Assembly (NCBI RefSeq): GCF_003315795.1
Contig: NZ_QMEY01000004.1
Span: 310,001-374,000, forward strand
Source of the DNA: Spongiactinospora rosea
Lineage (GTDB): Bacteria > Actinomycetota > Actinomycetes > Streptosporangiales > Streptosporangiaceae
Direction: 5' to 3'
DNA length: 64,000 nt
The position numbers were made by a program, and so were the translations under genes. Below the pieces are notes generated by a model that saw only the letters and a list, made by a program, of their open reading frames with translations, was not told the DNA's origin and did no database searches. Of this stretch, positions 1 through 9,666 are shown piece after piece (the stretch's first letter is position 1; every line of letters starts with the position of its first letter).

Positions 1-3000
1 ATCAGTTTCTGCTGGTTGCCGAGCTGCCCGAGCACCCACTTGGCCGGTGACGGGCTGCCCAGCAGCACCAGGCGGCGGGTGCCGGTCCACATCGCGCGGC
101 GCTGCTCGGCCTCGGTCTCGAACAGCCGCACCGCGACGCTGCCGCCCTCGTCGGCGAGCGCCGGGTAGGCCCGCATCCGGCGCTGCTCGAAGGTCTTGGG
201 CAGGGTGCCGAGGTCGGTCCAGTCGCGCAGCCCGGTGCGCTCCAGGCCGCCGCCCGCCCGCGACAGGGTGGCCCGCAGCCGGGGGGCCAGGCGGCGCTTG
301 AGTTCGGCAAGGTCCTTGTCCTCGGCGAGGGTGCGCTTGCCCTCCACCACCCGGAAGGTGATCTTCAGGTGGTCCGGCACCTGGGCGAGCTGCCAGTCGC
401 CGGGGGCCAGGACGACCCCCGTCATCTGCGCAAGCTCCCGGGACAGCACGGTGAGCAGCGGCTCCTCGCGGGGCCTGGCGCGTTCGAGCACCCGCCGGGC
501 GAACTCGGGCGCGGGCACGAAGTTGCGCCGCAGCACCTTGGGCAGCGCCCGGATCAGCGCGGTGACCAGCTCGGCGCGCAGGCCGGGGATCTGCCAGTCG
601 AAGCCGTCCGGGGAGACCTGGTTGAGCAGCGAGAGCGGGATGTGCGCGGTCACGCCGTCGGCGTCGGCCCCGGGCTCGAACTGGTAGGTCAGCGGGAACC
701 GCAGGGCGCCCTGCCGCCAGATGTCGGGGTAGTCCTGTTCGCTGACCTCGCCCGCCCGCTCGCTGATCAGCATCGATTTCTCGAAGTTGAGCAGGTCGGG
801 GTCGTCCTGCCTGGCCTGCTTCCACCAGGCGTCGAAGTGGCGGGCGGAGACGACGTCGGCGCCGACCCGCTGGTCGTAGAAGTCGAACAGGGTCTCGTCG
901 TCGACCAGGATGTCGCGCCGCCTGGCCCGCTCCTCCAGCTCCTCGACCTCGGCGAGCAGCTTGCGGTTGTCCCGGAAGAAGGCGTGGTGGGTCTCCCAGT
1001 CGCCCTCCACCAGGGCGTGCCGGATGAACAACTCGCGGCACAGCTCGGGATCGACCCGGCCGTAGTTGATCTTGCGTTGCGCGACGATCGGCACGCCGTA
1101 CAGGGTGACCTTCTCGAAGGCCATCACCGCGCCCTGGGACTTCTCCCAGTGCGGCTCGGAGTAGGTGCGCTTGATCAGGTGCTGGGCCAGCGGCTCGACC
1201 CACTCCGGCTCGATCTTGGCGTTGACCCTGGCCCAGAGCCGGGAGGTCTCCACCAGCTCGGCGGACATCACCCACTGCGGCTGCTTCTTGGCCAGCGCCG
1301 AGCCGGGGAAGATGGCGAACCGGGCGTTGCGCGCCCCGATGTACTCGGTGATCGGGCGGCGCTGGCCCTCCTGGGGCTGGCGCTTGTCGAGGTCCTTGAC
1401 GCCGAGGTGGGAGAGCAGACCGGCGAGCAGCGAGATGTGGATCTTCTGTTCGTCGCCGGGGGTGCTGTTCAGGGTGATGCCCAGCGACTTGGACATCTGC
1501 CGCAACTGGCCATAGACGTCCTGCCACTCGCGGACCCGCAGGTAGTTGAGGAAGTCGGCCTTGCAGATGCGGCGGAACTGGCTGGAGGACAGCTCCTTCT
1601 GCTGCTCCTGGAGGTGCCGCCAGAGGTTGAGGTAGGTGAGGAAGTCGGATTCCTTGTCGGCGAACCGGCGGTGCTTCTCGTCGGCGGCCTGTTGTTTGTC
1701 CGAGGGGCGTTCGCGCGGGTCCTGGATGGACAGCGCGGCGGCGACCACCATGACCTCGCGGACGCAGCCGTTGCGGTCGGCCTCGATCACCATGCGGGCC
1801 AGCCGCGGGTCCACCGGCAGCGCGGCCAGCCTGCGGCCGAGCGGGGTGATCCGCCTGGTCTCGTCGAACGCGCCCAGCTCGCGCAGCAGGTTGACGCCGT
1901 CCTTGACCTGACGCTGGTCCGGCGGATCGACGAACGGGAAGGCCGCGATGTCGCCGAGCCCGATGGAGGTCATCTGCAGGATGACCGACGCCAGGTTGGT
2001 GCGCAGGATCTCCGGGTCGGTGAACTCCGGGCGGGTCAGGAAGTCGTCTTCGGCGTACAGGCGGATGCAGATGCCGTCGGAGACCCGGCCGCAGCGGCCC
2101 TTGCGCTGGTTGGCCGACGCCTGGGAGATCGCCTCGATGGGCAGCCGCTGCACCTTGGTCCGGTGGCTGTAGCGGGAGATCCGGGCGAAGCCGGGATCGA
2201 CGACGTACTTGATGCCGGGGACGGTGAGCGAGGTCTCGGCCACGTTGGTGGACAGCACGACCCGCCGCCCCGAGTGGCGCTGGAACACCCGGTGCTGCTC
2301 GGCGGCCGACAGCCGGGCGTACAGCGGCAGGATCTCGGTGTTCTTGAGGTTCTGTTTGGCCAGGGCGTCGGCGGTGTCGCGGATCTCGCGCTCGCCGCTG
2401 AGGAAGACCAGGATGTCGCCGGGGCCTTCGGCGCACAGCTCGTCGATCGCCGCGGAGATGGCGGAGATCTGGTCGTCCTGGTCGTCGTCGAGCGGCCGGT
2501 AGCGCACCTCGACCGGGTAGGTGCGGCCGGAGACCTCGACGATCGGCGCGTCGCCGAAGTGGCGGGAGAAGCGCTCGGGGTCGATCGTGGCGGAGGTGAT
2601 GATCACCTTCAGGTCGGGGCGCCTGGGCAGCAGCTGTTTGAGGTAGCCGAGGATGAAGTCGACGTTGAGGCTGCGCTCGTGCGCCTCGTCGATGATCAGC
2701 GTGTCGTACTGGTCGAGCATCCGGTCGCCCTGCAGCTCGGCCAGCAGGATGCCGTCGGTCATCACCTTGACCAGCGTCTGTTCGGCCACATGGTCGGTGA
2801 AGCGCACCTTGTAGCCGACCGCGTGGCCGACCTCGCCGCCCAGCTCCTCGGCGATCCGCTCGGCCACTGTGCGGGCGGCGATCCTGCGCGGCTGGGTGTG
2901 CCCGATCAGGCCGTTGACCCCGCGGCCCAGCTCCAGGCACATCTTGGGAAGCTGGGTGGTCTTGCCCGAGCCGGTCTCCCCCGCGACGATCACGACCTGG

Positions 3001-3266
3001 TGGTCGCGGATCGCCGCGAGGATGTCGTCGCGGCGGGCGCTGACCGGCAGGGCCTCGGGATAGGTGATCTCGGGCACGGCCGAACGGCGTGCCGCGACGC
3101 GCGACTCGGCCGCCGTCATCTCGGCCGCGATCTCCGCCGCGATCTTCTGCTGGGCGGCGCGGTTGCGCACCTTGCGCGCGCCCTCCAGCCTGCGGCGCAG
3201 CCGCCGCTGGTCGCGCAGGGTCAGCTCAGGCAGGCGAGCGCGCAGCTCATCGAGCGGAGATGTCAC
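1..3266 (-). CDS. hrpA: ATP-dependent RNA helicase HrpA (3' end outside window)
   Basis: DEAH-box helicase acting on RNA or ribonucleoprotein. The reverse-strand frame is open for 1088 codons from a GTG at 3266 to the window edge. Helicase motifs are in order: GETGSGKT (motif I), TQPRRIAA (Ia), DEAH (II), SAT (III), then the NVAET and QRKGRCGR motifs of the second RecA domain. They are followed by the helicase-associated/OB region and the DUF3418-type C-terminal part of HrpA. HrpA proteins are usually about 1300 residues, so roughly 200 residues are missing to the left. No ATG is in frame upstream of the GTG; the ATG at 3280 runs into a stop after five codons. The gene lies downstream of the S15 peptidase gene on the same strand, 193 bp away, so it probably has its own promoter. 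The long plus-strand frames over it are shadows. Confidence 0.93.
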   Translation of the reverse strand, partial: MTSPLDELRARLPELTLRDQRRLRRRLEGARKVRNRAAQQKIAAEIAAEMTAAESRVAARRSAVPEITYPEALPVSARRDDILAAIRDHQVVIVAGETGSGKTTQLPKMCLELGRGVNGLIGHTQPRRIAARTVAERIAEELGGEVGHAVGYKVRFTDHVAEQTLVKVMTDGILLAELQGDRMLDQYDTLIIDEAHERSLNVDFILGYLKQLLPRRPDLKVIITSATIDPERFSRHFGDAPIVEVSGRTYPVEVRYRPLDDDQDDQISAISAAIDELCAEGPGDILVFLSGEREIRDTADALAKQNLKNTEILPLYARLSAAEQHRVFQRHSGRRVVLSTNVAETSLTVPGIKYVVDPGFARISRYSHRTKVQRLPIEAISQASANQRKGRCGRVSDGICIRLYAEDDFLTRPEFTDPEILRTNLASVILQMTSIGLGDIAAFPFVDPPDQRQVKDGVNLLRELGAFDETRRITPLGRRLAALPVDPRLARMVIEADRNGCVREVMVVAAALSIQDPRERPSDKQQAADEKHRRFADKESDFLTYLNLWRHLQEQQKELSSSQFRRICKADFLNYLRVREWQDVYGQLRQMSKSLGITLNSTPGDEQKIHISLLAGLLSHLGVKDLDKRQPQEGQRRPITEYIGARNARFAIFPGSALAKKQPQWVMSAELVETSRLWARVNAKIEPEWVEPLAQHLIKRTYSEPHWEKSQGAVMAFEKVTLYGVPIVAQRKINYGRVDPELCRELFIRHALVEGDWETHHAFFRDNRKLLAEVEELEERARRRDILVDDETLFDFYDQRVGADVVSARHFDAWWKQARQDDPDLLNFEKSMLISERAGEVSEQDYPDIWRQGALRFPLTYQFEPGADADGVTAHIPLSLLNQVSPDGFDWQIPGLRAELVTALIRALPKVLRRNFVPAPEFARRVLERARPREEPLLTVLSRELAQMTGVVLAPGDWQLAQVPDHLKITFRVVEGKRTLAEDKDLAELKRRLAPRLRATLSRAGGGLERTGLRDWTDLGTLPKTFEQRRMRAYPALADEGGSVAVRLFETEAEQRRAMWTGTRRLVLLGSPSPAKWVLGQLGNQQKL

Positions 3267-3321
3267 GAAGAAGGCCCCATGGTCGCTTTCCCGGCCGCCT
3301 GCGGCGCGGCCGTCCCCAGCA

Positions 3322-3352
3322 AGGATAGGCAAGCCTGTGGGGCACTTCCCAA
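3322..3352 (-). promoter_or_regulatory. possible sigma-70-type promoter of hrpA
   Basis: On the minus strand a TTGGGA hexamer (3352-3347) and a TATCCT hexamer (3327-3322) are separated by 19 bp, 56 bp upstream of the hrpA GTG. The spacer is longer than ideal, so this is only a candidate. Confidence 0.3.
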
Positions 3353-3459
3353 CGGTTATCCACCGTGCCGGGGGGCCGGGCCGGTCCGAGCCCGCCGATG
3401 GGGCGGCGCACGCCCTGGTCAGCGGGCTCGGTGATCGATGGGTCCTGTTGTCCGGGTCG

Positions 3460-5439
3460 TCAGTGCAGGCGCGGCTCCGGTACGGGCAGCGGGACGTAGG
3501 CGGGCCCGCGCCAGTCGGCCTGCGGCTCGGGCAAGCCGAGCTGGTCGAGCTGGTCGGGTTGGTCGGGTTGGTCGAGCCGGTCGGGGGCGGTCAGGCTCCT
3601 GGGCGGTACGAGCGGGACGTTGACCTCGCTCCTGGACAGGTCGAGCGTCACGGTCGCGCCGGTCGCGGCCTCCTGGCTGAAGTCGCGGTCGGTGCCCGCG
3701 ATGATCAGGCCCAGCCGGTGCCCCTTACGGAAGACGTAGTCGTGCGGCAGGGTGTCCCAGCGGACGTCGGCGTACACGCCGGGCCGCAGCGGGGCGGGGC
3801 GGCTCACCGAACGCCGGTTCTGGGCGTCGATCCAGCCCCTGGCGATGACCTCCACAGGGCGTTCGGTGGTGTTGGTGACGGTCTTGCGGTAGCAGCCGTC
3901 GTCGAGTCCGGCCGCGTCGCCGTGGCAGCTCTCCTCGGCGACGGTGGTGATGCCCTGGCCGCGCCGCCAGTCCACCCGGGGCGCCGCGCCGTAGTCCACG
4001 AGCAGCGCGGTCAGGTTGGCGGTCGGCCGGTCCAGCTTGAGCCGCAGATCGACCTCCGGGGTGCCGGACAGGCGCAGGTCCAGCGGAAGTTCGCCGGTGA
4101 CGAAGGCCAGCCTCCCGGGCGCGGGGGTGCCCACGTCGGCGACCATGACGTCCTCGGGCTGGGAGATGTCGGTGAACGACGCCTGCGCGCCGCGCCGGGC
4201 GGGCCGCAGGCCGAGCGTGCCGCCGGGGCCGGGGCGCAGCGGCACCCGGATCGCGGCGGGGGCGGGCCAGTCCCGCTGGGTGATCCAGGTGTCCGGGCCG
4301 GTCTGCACGTCGGCGCGGGGCTCGCGCATGATGCCGTTCGGCACCCGGTACAGCCAGTGGTCGAACCAGCGGTGCAGGGTGTCCACCCAGGCGTCGCGGC
4401 GGAAGTCGAAGGGGTCCACGTGGTGGTACTGCCCGACCCACACCTTGCGCGGCACCCCGTACCGGCCCAACGCCCGCCACCAGGTGGCGAACTGGTCGGG
4501 TTTGACGTTGAGGTCGTTGGCGGTGTGGACGGCGAAGACGCTGGCCCGGATGTTCCGCGCGGCGGCGAGCGAACCGGCCAGGTAGTCGCGCTCCTTCCAG
4601 AACGCGTTGTAGTCGCCGGTCGTGTCGCCGTCCTCGGCGTCCAGCCGCGCGCGTACCGCGGCGCACTTGGCCGGCGGGTCGGTGTCCACGAAGTCGGCCA
4701 GCCAGGACATGTAGTCGTAGACGTAGACGACGCCGTTCATCCGCTGGTAGCGGTACCACGAGCTGATCGCGGAGATCGGCACGATGGTCTTCAGGCCCTC
4801 CACGCCGGTGGCCGCGACCGCGTTGGCCAGGGTGCCGTCGTAGGACTTGCCGATCATGGCGGCGTCGCCGTTGGTCCAGGTGGCGGCGGCGGGAGTGCCG
4901 TCGGCGCGGTAGGCGCGGGCGCGGCCGTTCAGCCAGTCGATGACGGCCTTGCCGCCGAGCACGTCGGACCGGCCGCCGGAGTCCGGGCAGCCGTCGGACC
5001 GGGTGGTGCCCGCCATGTCCACGTTGAGCACGGCATAGCCGCGGGGGACGAAGTAGTTGTCGTAGAACAGCGGGAACCGGGACACCTCGCCCGCGGCATC
5101 GTACAGCTTGCGCTCGGACTCGTTGCCGCGCCCGGAGTTGTCGTAGTACGGGCTCTCGTCGATGATCACCGGGACCTTCAGCCGCGGCCCGGACTCCCTG
5201 GGCCGGATGATGTCCACCCGGACCCGGTCCTTCCTGCCGTCGGCGTCGCCGTCGAGCGGGGACTCGACGTAGACGTGCTCGCGGATGGCGTCGGCGTAGG
5301 AGAACACCGGCTGGGTGCGTCCGTTCTCGACCGTGACGGTGGGTCCGGCCGCCGCCGACGCGGGCGGGCTCAGCGCGATGCCGATGGCCAGCGCCATCGG
5401 CACGCAGGCTAAACCGGCCCGCCGTCGTTCGTGAGACAT
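3460..5439 (-). CDS. Secreted S15/CocE-family peptidase (Xaa-Pro dipeptidyl-peptidase type)
   Basis: Predicted exported serine hydrolase of 659 aa that would remove X-Pro dipeptides or cleave an ester or acyl bond. The start is the ATG at 5439, which follows GGAGGAAA at good spacing; the longer frame to 5487 has no such site. Residues 1-31 form a signal peptide with a twin-Arg-rich n-region (ERRR), a hydrophobic core and an SPPASAAA cleavage region. The nucleophile motif GKSYDGT (GxSYxG, S15 type) lies about 200 residues in. A DxxxxPD Asp region and a late His in VGQYHHVDPF fit the acid and base positions. The C-terminal third is a jelly-roll domain (PPC-like, with DLRLKLDRP). Orphan gene between helD and hrpA. 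CocE, X-Pro peptidase and glutaryl-acylase subfamilies cannot be told apart by eye. Confidence 0.88.
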   Translation of the reverse strand: MSHERRRAGLACVPMALAIGIALSPPASAAAGPTVTVENGRTQPVFSYADAIREHVYVESPLDGDADGRKDRVRVDIIRPRESGPRLKVPVIIDESPYYDNSGRGNESERKLYDAAGEVSRFPLFYDNYFVPRGYAVLNVDMAGTTRSDGCPDSGGRSDVLGGKAVIDWLNGRARAYRADGTPAAATWTNGDAAMIGKSYDGTLANAVAATGVEGLKTIVPISAISSWYRYQRMNGVVYVYDYMSWLADFVDTDPPAKCAAVRARLDAEDGDTTGDYNAFWKERDYLAGSLAAARNIRASVFAVHTANDLNVKPDQFATWWRALGRYGVPRKVWVGQYHHVDPFDFRRDAWVDTLHRWFDHWLYRVPNGIMREPRADVQTGPDTWITQRDWPAPAAIRVPLRPGPGGTLGLRPARRGAQASFTDISQPEDVMVADVGTPAPGRLAFVTGELPLDLRLSGTPEVDLRLKLDRPTANLTALLVDYGAAPRVDWRRGQGITTVAEESCHGDAAGLDDGCYRKTVTNTTERPVEVIARGWIDAQNRRSVSRPAPLRPGVYADVRWDTLPHDYVFRKGHRLGLIIAGTDRDFSQEAATGATVTLDLSRSEVNVPLVPPRSLTAPDRLDQPDQPDQLDQLGLPEPQADWRGPAYVPLPVPEPRLH

Positions 5440-5521
5440 GCGTTTCCTCCCGGGGCTGTGCTGACGAGAGCCAGCGCAATGTCTCACGTAACATCCGGCT
5501 CGTCCACGGCCGCGCGGGGCG

Positions 5522-7792
5522 CTACGGGCGGGCGGGCAGCCCGGCCAGCGGCGCGGGCAGGTCGCCGTCGTGGACGACCCCGAGGCGGCGGGTGGTCCTG
5601 GTGAGCGCGACGTAGAGGTCGGAGAGGCCGCGCGCCGACTCGGCGACGATCCGCGCCGGGTCCACCACCAGCACCGAGTCGAACTCCAGGCCCTTGGCCC
5701 CGCTCACGTCCAGTACCACCACCCGGTCGCCCAGGTCGGCGCCGGCCGCGCGGTCGCCGACGATCAGCTCACGCGCCTCCCCCAGCCCTGACGTGGGCAC
5801 CAGGACCGCCAGCCTGCCCTCGCCGACCAGGCCCGCCTCGGCGGCGACCAGGGCGGGCAGGTCGTCCGTCCGGGTCTGCCAGGGGGACTCGCCGGTCTCG
5901 CGTACCGAGCGCGGCACGGTCAGCTCCGGGTCCAGCAGGGTGAGCACGCCCGCGGCCACGTCCATGACCTCGGCGGGCATCCGGTAGTTGACGTTGAGCG
6001 TGCGGAGCACCCACCGGTCGCCGACGTAGGGGGCGAGCGCCGCCCGCCAGGACGTGGCCCCGGCCGGGTGGCCGGTCTGGGCGATGTCGCCGACCAGGGT
6101 CATCCACCTGGTGGGGACCCGGCGCATCAGCATCCGCCAGGCCATCTGCGACAGCTCCTGGGCCTCGTCCACGATGACGTGCCCGAAGGTCCAGGTACGG
6201 TCGGCCGCCGCCCGCTCGGCCACGCCGCGCCGGTCGCCCTCCTCGTGCCGCTCGGCGAACCGCTCGGCGTCGATCACGTCGGCGGCCGACAGCATCTCGG
6301 CCTCTCCGGCGACGTCCACGTCCAGCGAGCGCGACCCCTCGGAGATGTCCAGGACGCCCTGCGCGTAGGCGATCCGCTCGCGCCGTTCGGCGGCCTCGGC
6401 GGCCCTGGCCGCGCGTTCGTCGCGGCCGAGCAGTTCGGCGGCCTCGTCCAGCAGCGGTACGTCGGCGGCGGTCCACCCGCCGCCTGGCTCGCGGGCCAGC
6501 AGGTCGCGGCCCGGGAGGCCGGGCGCGGCGGCGGCCAGCCGTCCGGGGGCGGCGAACAGGTCGGAAAGCAGCCGCTGCGGGGTGAGTACCGGCCAGAGCC
6601 GGTCGATCACGGCCCAGACCTCGTGGTTCTCCTCCAGCATCTCCTTGCGGATCAGTTTGAGGTCGTCGGCGTCGAGCAGGTCGTCCCCGTCCTCGATGCC
6701 CTCGCCGAGCCGGGCCGCGTACTGCCGGGTGAGGACGTCCGCCACGGCCTTGACCACCAGCGGGCGCGCCTCGTTGTGCAGCAGCCTGGTGGCGCGCACC
6801 TGCTCGCGGATGCGGGCGCAGATCTCGGGCGACAGAGTCAGCTCCCGATCGTCGTGCACGACGGTGAGGTCTTCGTCAGGGACCCACTGCCGGTCGCGTA
6901 CGGCGGCGGCGAGGACGTCGGCCATCTGCGGGCGGCCCTTGACCTCGGCCACGGCGGGCGGCTCGGGCCGGTCGCCGGTCACCCCGGGGAACAGCTCGCC
7001 GACGGTGGCCAGCAGCACGCCGGTCTCGCCCAGCGAGGGCAGTACCTCGCCGATGTAGCGCAGGAAGGTGGCGTTGGGGCCGACGATCAGCACGCCCCGC
7101 CGTTCGAGCAGGTCGCGGTGGGTGTAGAGCAGATAGGCCGCGCGGTGCAGGGCGACCACGGTCTTGCCGGTGCCCGCGCCGCCCTGCACGACGAGCACGC
7201 CCCGGTGGGGGGACCGGATGATCTCGTCCTGCTCGGCCTGGATGGTCTCCACGATGTCGCTCATCCGCCCGGTGCGGCCCGCCGTCAGCGCGGCGAGCAG
7301 GGCGGCCTCGCCGGTCAGGGCCTCGGGGTCGGCCGAGGTGAAGTCGAGCGTCTCGTCACTGATCGCGGTGACCGTGCGGCCCGTGGTGGAGATGTGCCTG
7401 CGCCGCTGTACGCCGTGCGGGGACGCGCCCGTGGCGACGTAGAAGGGGCGGGCGGCGGGGGCGCGCCAGTCGAGCAGCAGCGGCTCGTAGTCCTCGCCGG
7501 TGTCGTCGTGGATGCCGATCCTGCCGATGTGGTAGCGCTCGCCGTCGCTCAGGTCCAGCCGGCCGAAGCAGAGCCCCCGCTCCGCCGCGTCGATCTGCGC
7601 GAGCCGCCGGGTGTGCCGGGTCGCCGCGACGTCGCGCTCGACCAGCGCCTGACCGCTGTCCCCCGGCCCGGAGGGCAGGTCTTCGCGCAGCGTCGCGGAA
7701 AGGCGTCGCGCCGTTCGCTCCCGCAGGTCGTCGAGCCGGCCGTAGAGCATTGACACGTACTCCTGCTCGCGGGCGATCTCATCGGTTGACAA
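5522..7792 (-). CDS. helD: HelD-type RNA polymerase recycling ATPase (UvrD-like)
   Basis: SF1 helicase-like ATPase of 756 aa. HelD proteins bind stalled RNA polymerase and strip nucleic acid from it. Visible parts are an N-terminal coiled coil (residues about 1-70) that enters the polymerase secondary channel in known structures, Walker A GGAGTGKT at 204-211 after EQDEIIRSP, Walker B VDEAQEL, and the C-terminal VALTRTTRRLGVV motif VI. Length matches actinobacterial class II HelD (about 740 aa). The start is a TTG at 7792 behind GGGGGGCAGG; the next in-frame ATG is 7750, but the MSTDEIAREQEYVSMLYGR N-terminus fits the family. It faces the FkbM gene across a 28-bp inverted repeat. Whether it is the housekeeping HelD or a rifamycin-resistance HelR cannot be decided here; I see no rifamycin-associated element. 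Confidence 0.9.
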   Translation of the reverse strand: MSTDEIAREQEYVSMLYGRLDDLRERTARRLSATLREDLPSGPGDSGQALVERDVAATRHTRRLAQIDAAERGLCFGRLDLSDGERYHIGRIGIHDDTGEDYEPLLLDWRAPAARPFYVATGASPHGVQRRRHISTTGRTVTAISDETLDFTSADPEALTGEAALLAALTAGRTGRMSDIVETIQAEQDEIIRSPHRGVLVVQGGAGTGKTVVALHRAAYLLYTHRDLLERRGVLIVGPNATFLRYIGEVLPSLGETGVLLATVGELFPGVTGDRPEPPAVAEVKGRPQMADVLAAAVRDRQWVPDEDLTVVHDDRELTLSPEICARIREQVRATRLLHNEARPLVVKAVADVLTRQYAARLGEGIEDGDDLLDADDLKLIRKEMLEENHEVWAVIDRLWPVLTPQRLLSDLFAAPGRLAAAAPGLPGRDLLAREPGGGWTAADVPLLDEAAELLGRDERAARAAEAAERRERIAYAQGVLDISEGSRSLDVDVAGEAEMLSAADVIDAERFAERHEEGDRRGVAERAAADRTWTFGHVIVDEAQELSQMAWRMLMRRVPTRWMTLVGDIAQTGHPAGATSWRAALAPYVGDRWVLRTLNVNYRMPAEVMDVAAGVLTLLDPELTVPRSVRETGESPWQTRTDDLPALVAAEAGLVGEGRLAVLVPTSGLGEARELIVGDRAAGADLGDRVVVLDVSGAKGLEFDSVLVVDPARIVAESARGLSDLYVALTRTTRRLGVVHDGDLPAPLAGLPARP

Positions 7793-7827
7793 CGCCTGCC
7801 CCCCATGGGATAATAAACTTGGAAGTG

Positions 7828-7855
7828 AGTTGTGCTCATACGTTAAGCACTAACT
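7828..7855. promoter_or_regulatory. Inverted repeat in the helD/FkbM divergent promoter region
   Basis: AGTT-GTGCT and AGCAC-T-AACT flank a 9-bp centre, giving two 9-bp arms with one extra base in the right arm. It lies 36 bp upstream of the helD start. A TATTAT hexamer read leftwards sits between it and helD, so it overlaps the likely helD core promoter and is a plausible operator. Confidence 0.45.
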
Positions 7856-7930
7856 CCTCAATGTATCGTGCCCCGCGTCCCGGCGCCAGCCGATGTGTGC
7901 GCGGGGCCGTTTTCGGCCAGACTCGTGGGC

Positions 7931-8932
7931 ATGCCGAATGCCATGCCGAGCAGAAACCTGCGGCGCGGGATCGCCATCTCCCTGATGCGCGCGGCGCGGG
8001 CCGCCAACCGCTCACGCGTCGTGCGCGTGGCCCTGCGCGGCCGCAGTGTCCGCCGTTTCCCGCTGGTCAACAAGATCTACCACGCGGTGTTCCGCGCGGG
8101 CGTCACCGGCGAGCACGCGAGCGACGTCACGGCCGCCTACCGGGGGCTCAGCCTGACCGGCCCGGCCTGGGACCGCACGGTCATGCCGTCGGTCGCGGGC
8201 GGCTACTACGAGAAGTTCGAGGTCTCGATCTTCGAACGGCTCGCCGCCGCGACCGGCGGCATGATCCTGGACGTGGGGGCCAACATCGGCGTGTATGCCT
8301 GCGCGGGCGCCGCCCACCTGCCCCCGCACGGCAGGCTGACCGCCTTCGAACCGGTCCCCGAAAACCTCGGCTACCTGCGACGCAACATCGAGGCCAACGA
8401 CCTCGCCGGACGCGTCACGGTGGAGCCCATGGCGGTGGGGGCCGAGGAGGGCGAGCTGACCTTGCACCTGTCCGGCGAGCAGTCGGGCAAGCACTCGGCG
8501 TCGGCCGCCAACGCCGGGACCGCGCCGGACGCGCCCGGGGGCACGGTCACCGTGCCGATGACCTCGATCGACGCCTACCTGGCCGGCCGGGACGAGCGGC
8601 CGGACATCATCAAGATCGACGTGGAGGGGTACGAGGGGTTCGTGCTGCGCGGGGCCGCAGCGACCCTGGCCGGGCTGCCCACCCTCCTGTTCGAGGTGCA
8701 CCCCGAGCTCCAGGCCAACTGCGGATGCCCGGCCGGCGAGCTGCTGGACCAGGTCTACGCGCACTACCCCTGGGTGTTCGTCGTGGACGAGCTGAACGAC
8801 CGCCTGCTCCCCCACTCCCGCGCCGAGCTGGACGCGCCCGGCGCGATCGGGCTCTACCGCTCCAACCTGGTCGCCATCGGCAGGAAGGACCACCTGGCCG
8901 CCGTCGCGCGCTGGCACGACGTGCGGCCGTGA
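7931..8932 (+). CDS. FkbM-family SAM-dependent methyltransferase
   Basis: Predicted O-methyltransferase of 333 aa. Motif I is ILDVGANIGVYA, followed by an acidic end of strand 2 (TAFEPVPEN) that binds the SAM ribose, and IIKIDVEGYE, the hallmark of the FkbM family. FkbM enzymes methylate sugars, polyketide or peptide hydroxyls, or exopolysaccharide; no partner gene nearby indicates the substrate. A longer frame begins at 7868, but the ATG at 7931 follows GTGGG and is nearer the family start. A further ATG at 7943 is also possible. The N-terminal 60 residues are Arg-rich. It is convergent with the flavin reductase, 18 bp between stops. Confidence 0.85.
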   Translation: MPNAMPSRNLRRGIAISLMRAARAANRSRVVRVALRGRSVRRFPLVNKIYHAVFRAGVTGEHASDVTAAYRGLSLTGPAWDRTVMPSVAGGYYEKFEVSIFERLAAATGGMILDVGANIGVYACAGAAHLPPHGRLTAFEPVPENLGYLRRNIEANDLAGRVTVEPMAVGAEEGELTLHLSGEQSGKHSASAANAGTAPDAPGGTVTVPMTSIDAYLAGRDERPDIIKIDVEGYEGFVLRGAAATLAGLPTLLFEVHPELQANCGCPAGELLDQVYAHYPWVFVVDELNDRLLPHSRAELDAPGAIGLYRSNLVAIGRKDHLAAVARWHDVRP

Positions 8933-8950
8933 GCCCGGCAGGCGTTCCGG

Positions 8951-9460
8951 TCAGGGGTTGTGGGGCGCGAACCGCCCGAACCTTCCCTGGTGGTACAGCA
9001 GCGGGCGGGTCGCCGCCCGCACGCTCACGTCAGTGACCAGCCCGACGACGAGGAAGTGGTCGCCCACGGCGATGACCTCACGCGGGCGGCAGTACAGGTG
9101 ACCCGACACGTCGTCGAGCACCGGCTGGCCGAGCGGGCCGCGGTTCCACCGGGTGGGGGCGGCGAACCTGTCGATGTCCTTGCGCGCGAACCTGGCGGCG
9201 AGCTCGGCCTGCTCGCTGGCCAGGATGTTGACCACGAAGTGCTCGGCGGTCCGCATCCAGGGCCAGGTGCTCGATGATCGGTCCACGTAGAAGGAGACGA
9301 GCGGGGGGTCGAGGCTGACAGAGGTGAACGAGGTCGCGGTGAGGCCGACCGGCGTGTCGCCGCTGGTCGCGGTGACGATGACGACTCCGGCGGCATGGAC
9401 GGCGAGCGCCCGCCGAAATCGGTCCCGGTCGACCGCCAGGTCCGGCAGGGTCTCAGTCAT
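8951..9460 (-). CDS. Flavin reductase-like FMN-binding protein
   Basis: NAD(P)H:flavin oxidoreductase domain of 169 aa (HpaC/SnaC-like split-barrel family), which supplies reduced FMN to a two-component monooxygenase. Family features are the N-terminal VHAAGVVIVTA strand, the GLTATSFTSVSLDPPLVSFYV flavin-binding stretch and the C-terminal PLLYHQGRFGRF. ATG at 9460 with AGGACC upstream. It lies downstream of the redox/ABC operon on the same strand but is separated from it by about 200 bp, so co-transcription is uncertain. A partner oxygenase is not evident in the window. Confidence 0.87.
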   Translation of the reverse strand: MTETLPDLAVDRDRFRRALAVHAAGVVIVTATSGDTPVGLTATSFTSVSLDPPLVSFYVDRSSSTWPWMRTAEHFVVNILASEQAELAARFARKDIDRFAAPTRWNRGPLGQPVLDDVSGHLYCRPREVIAVGDHFLVVGLVTDVSVRAATRPLLYHQGRFGRFAPHNP

Positions 9461-9666
9461 GGGTGGTCCTGCTCATGTTCATGAAGCTACGATCCCGATG
9501 ACCGAAAGCCAATATTTCCTACCAGCTTTACCGGTTTTGTTGGGGTGCTCATTGCGACGCTTCGCGTCGCGGCTCGGGCGCTGATCGCCGGTGCCCTCAT
9601 GGGCCCTCCCCTCCTCTGTTCCTTTCTTCAGAGCACCGGTGCGGGCTTGGGGATTCCTTCGGGGGC

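Noticed and set aside
369..3434. 1021-codon plus-strand open frame
   Set aside because: It is the antisense shadow of hrpA; the minus strand carries all DEAH helicase motifs and the plus-strand product is low-complexity.
3725..5494. Alternative minus-strand frame over the S15 peptidase
   Set aside because: Arg/His-rich composition typical of a frame-shifted high-GC gene.
7801..7860. Rifamycin-associated element upstream of helD
   Set aside because: The repeat present does not resemble the known 19-bp element (GGGGCTTGC-type arms).
9541..9660. GC-rich palindromes between the flavin reductase promoter and the flavoprotein stop
   Set aside because: GCACCGGTGC and neighbouring short palindromes are too short and too common at this GC content to call.
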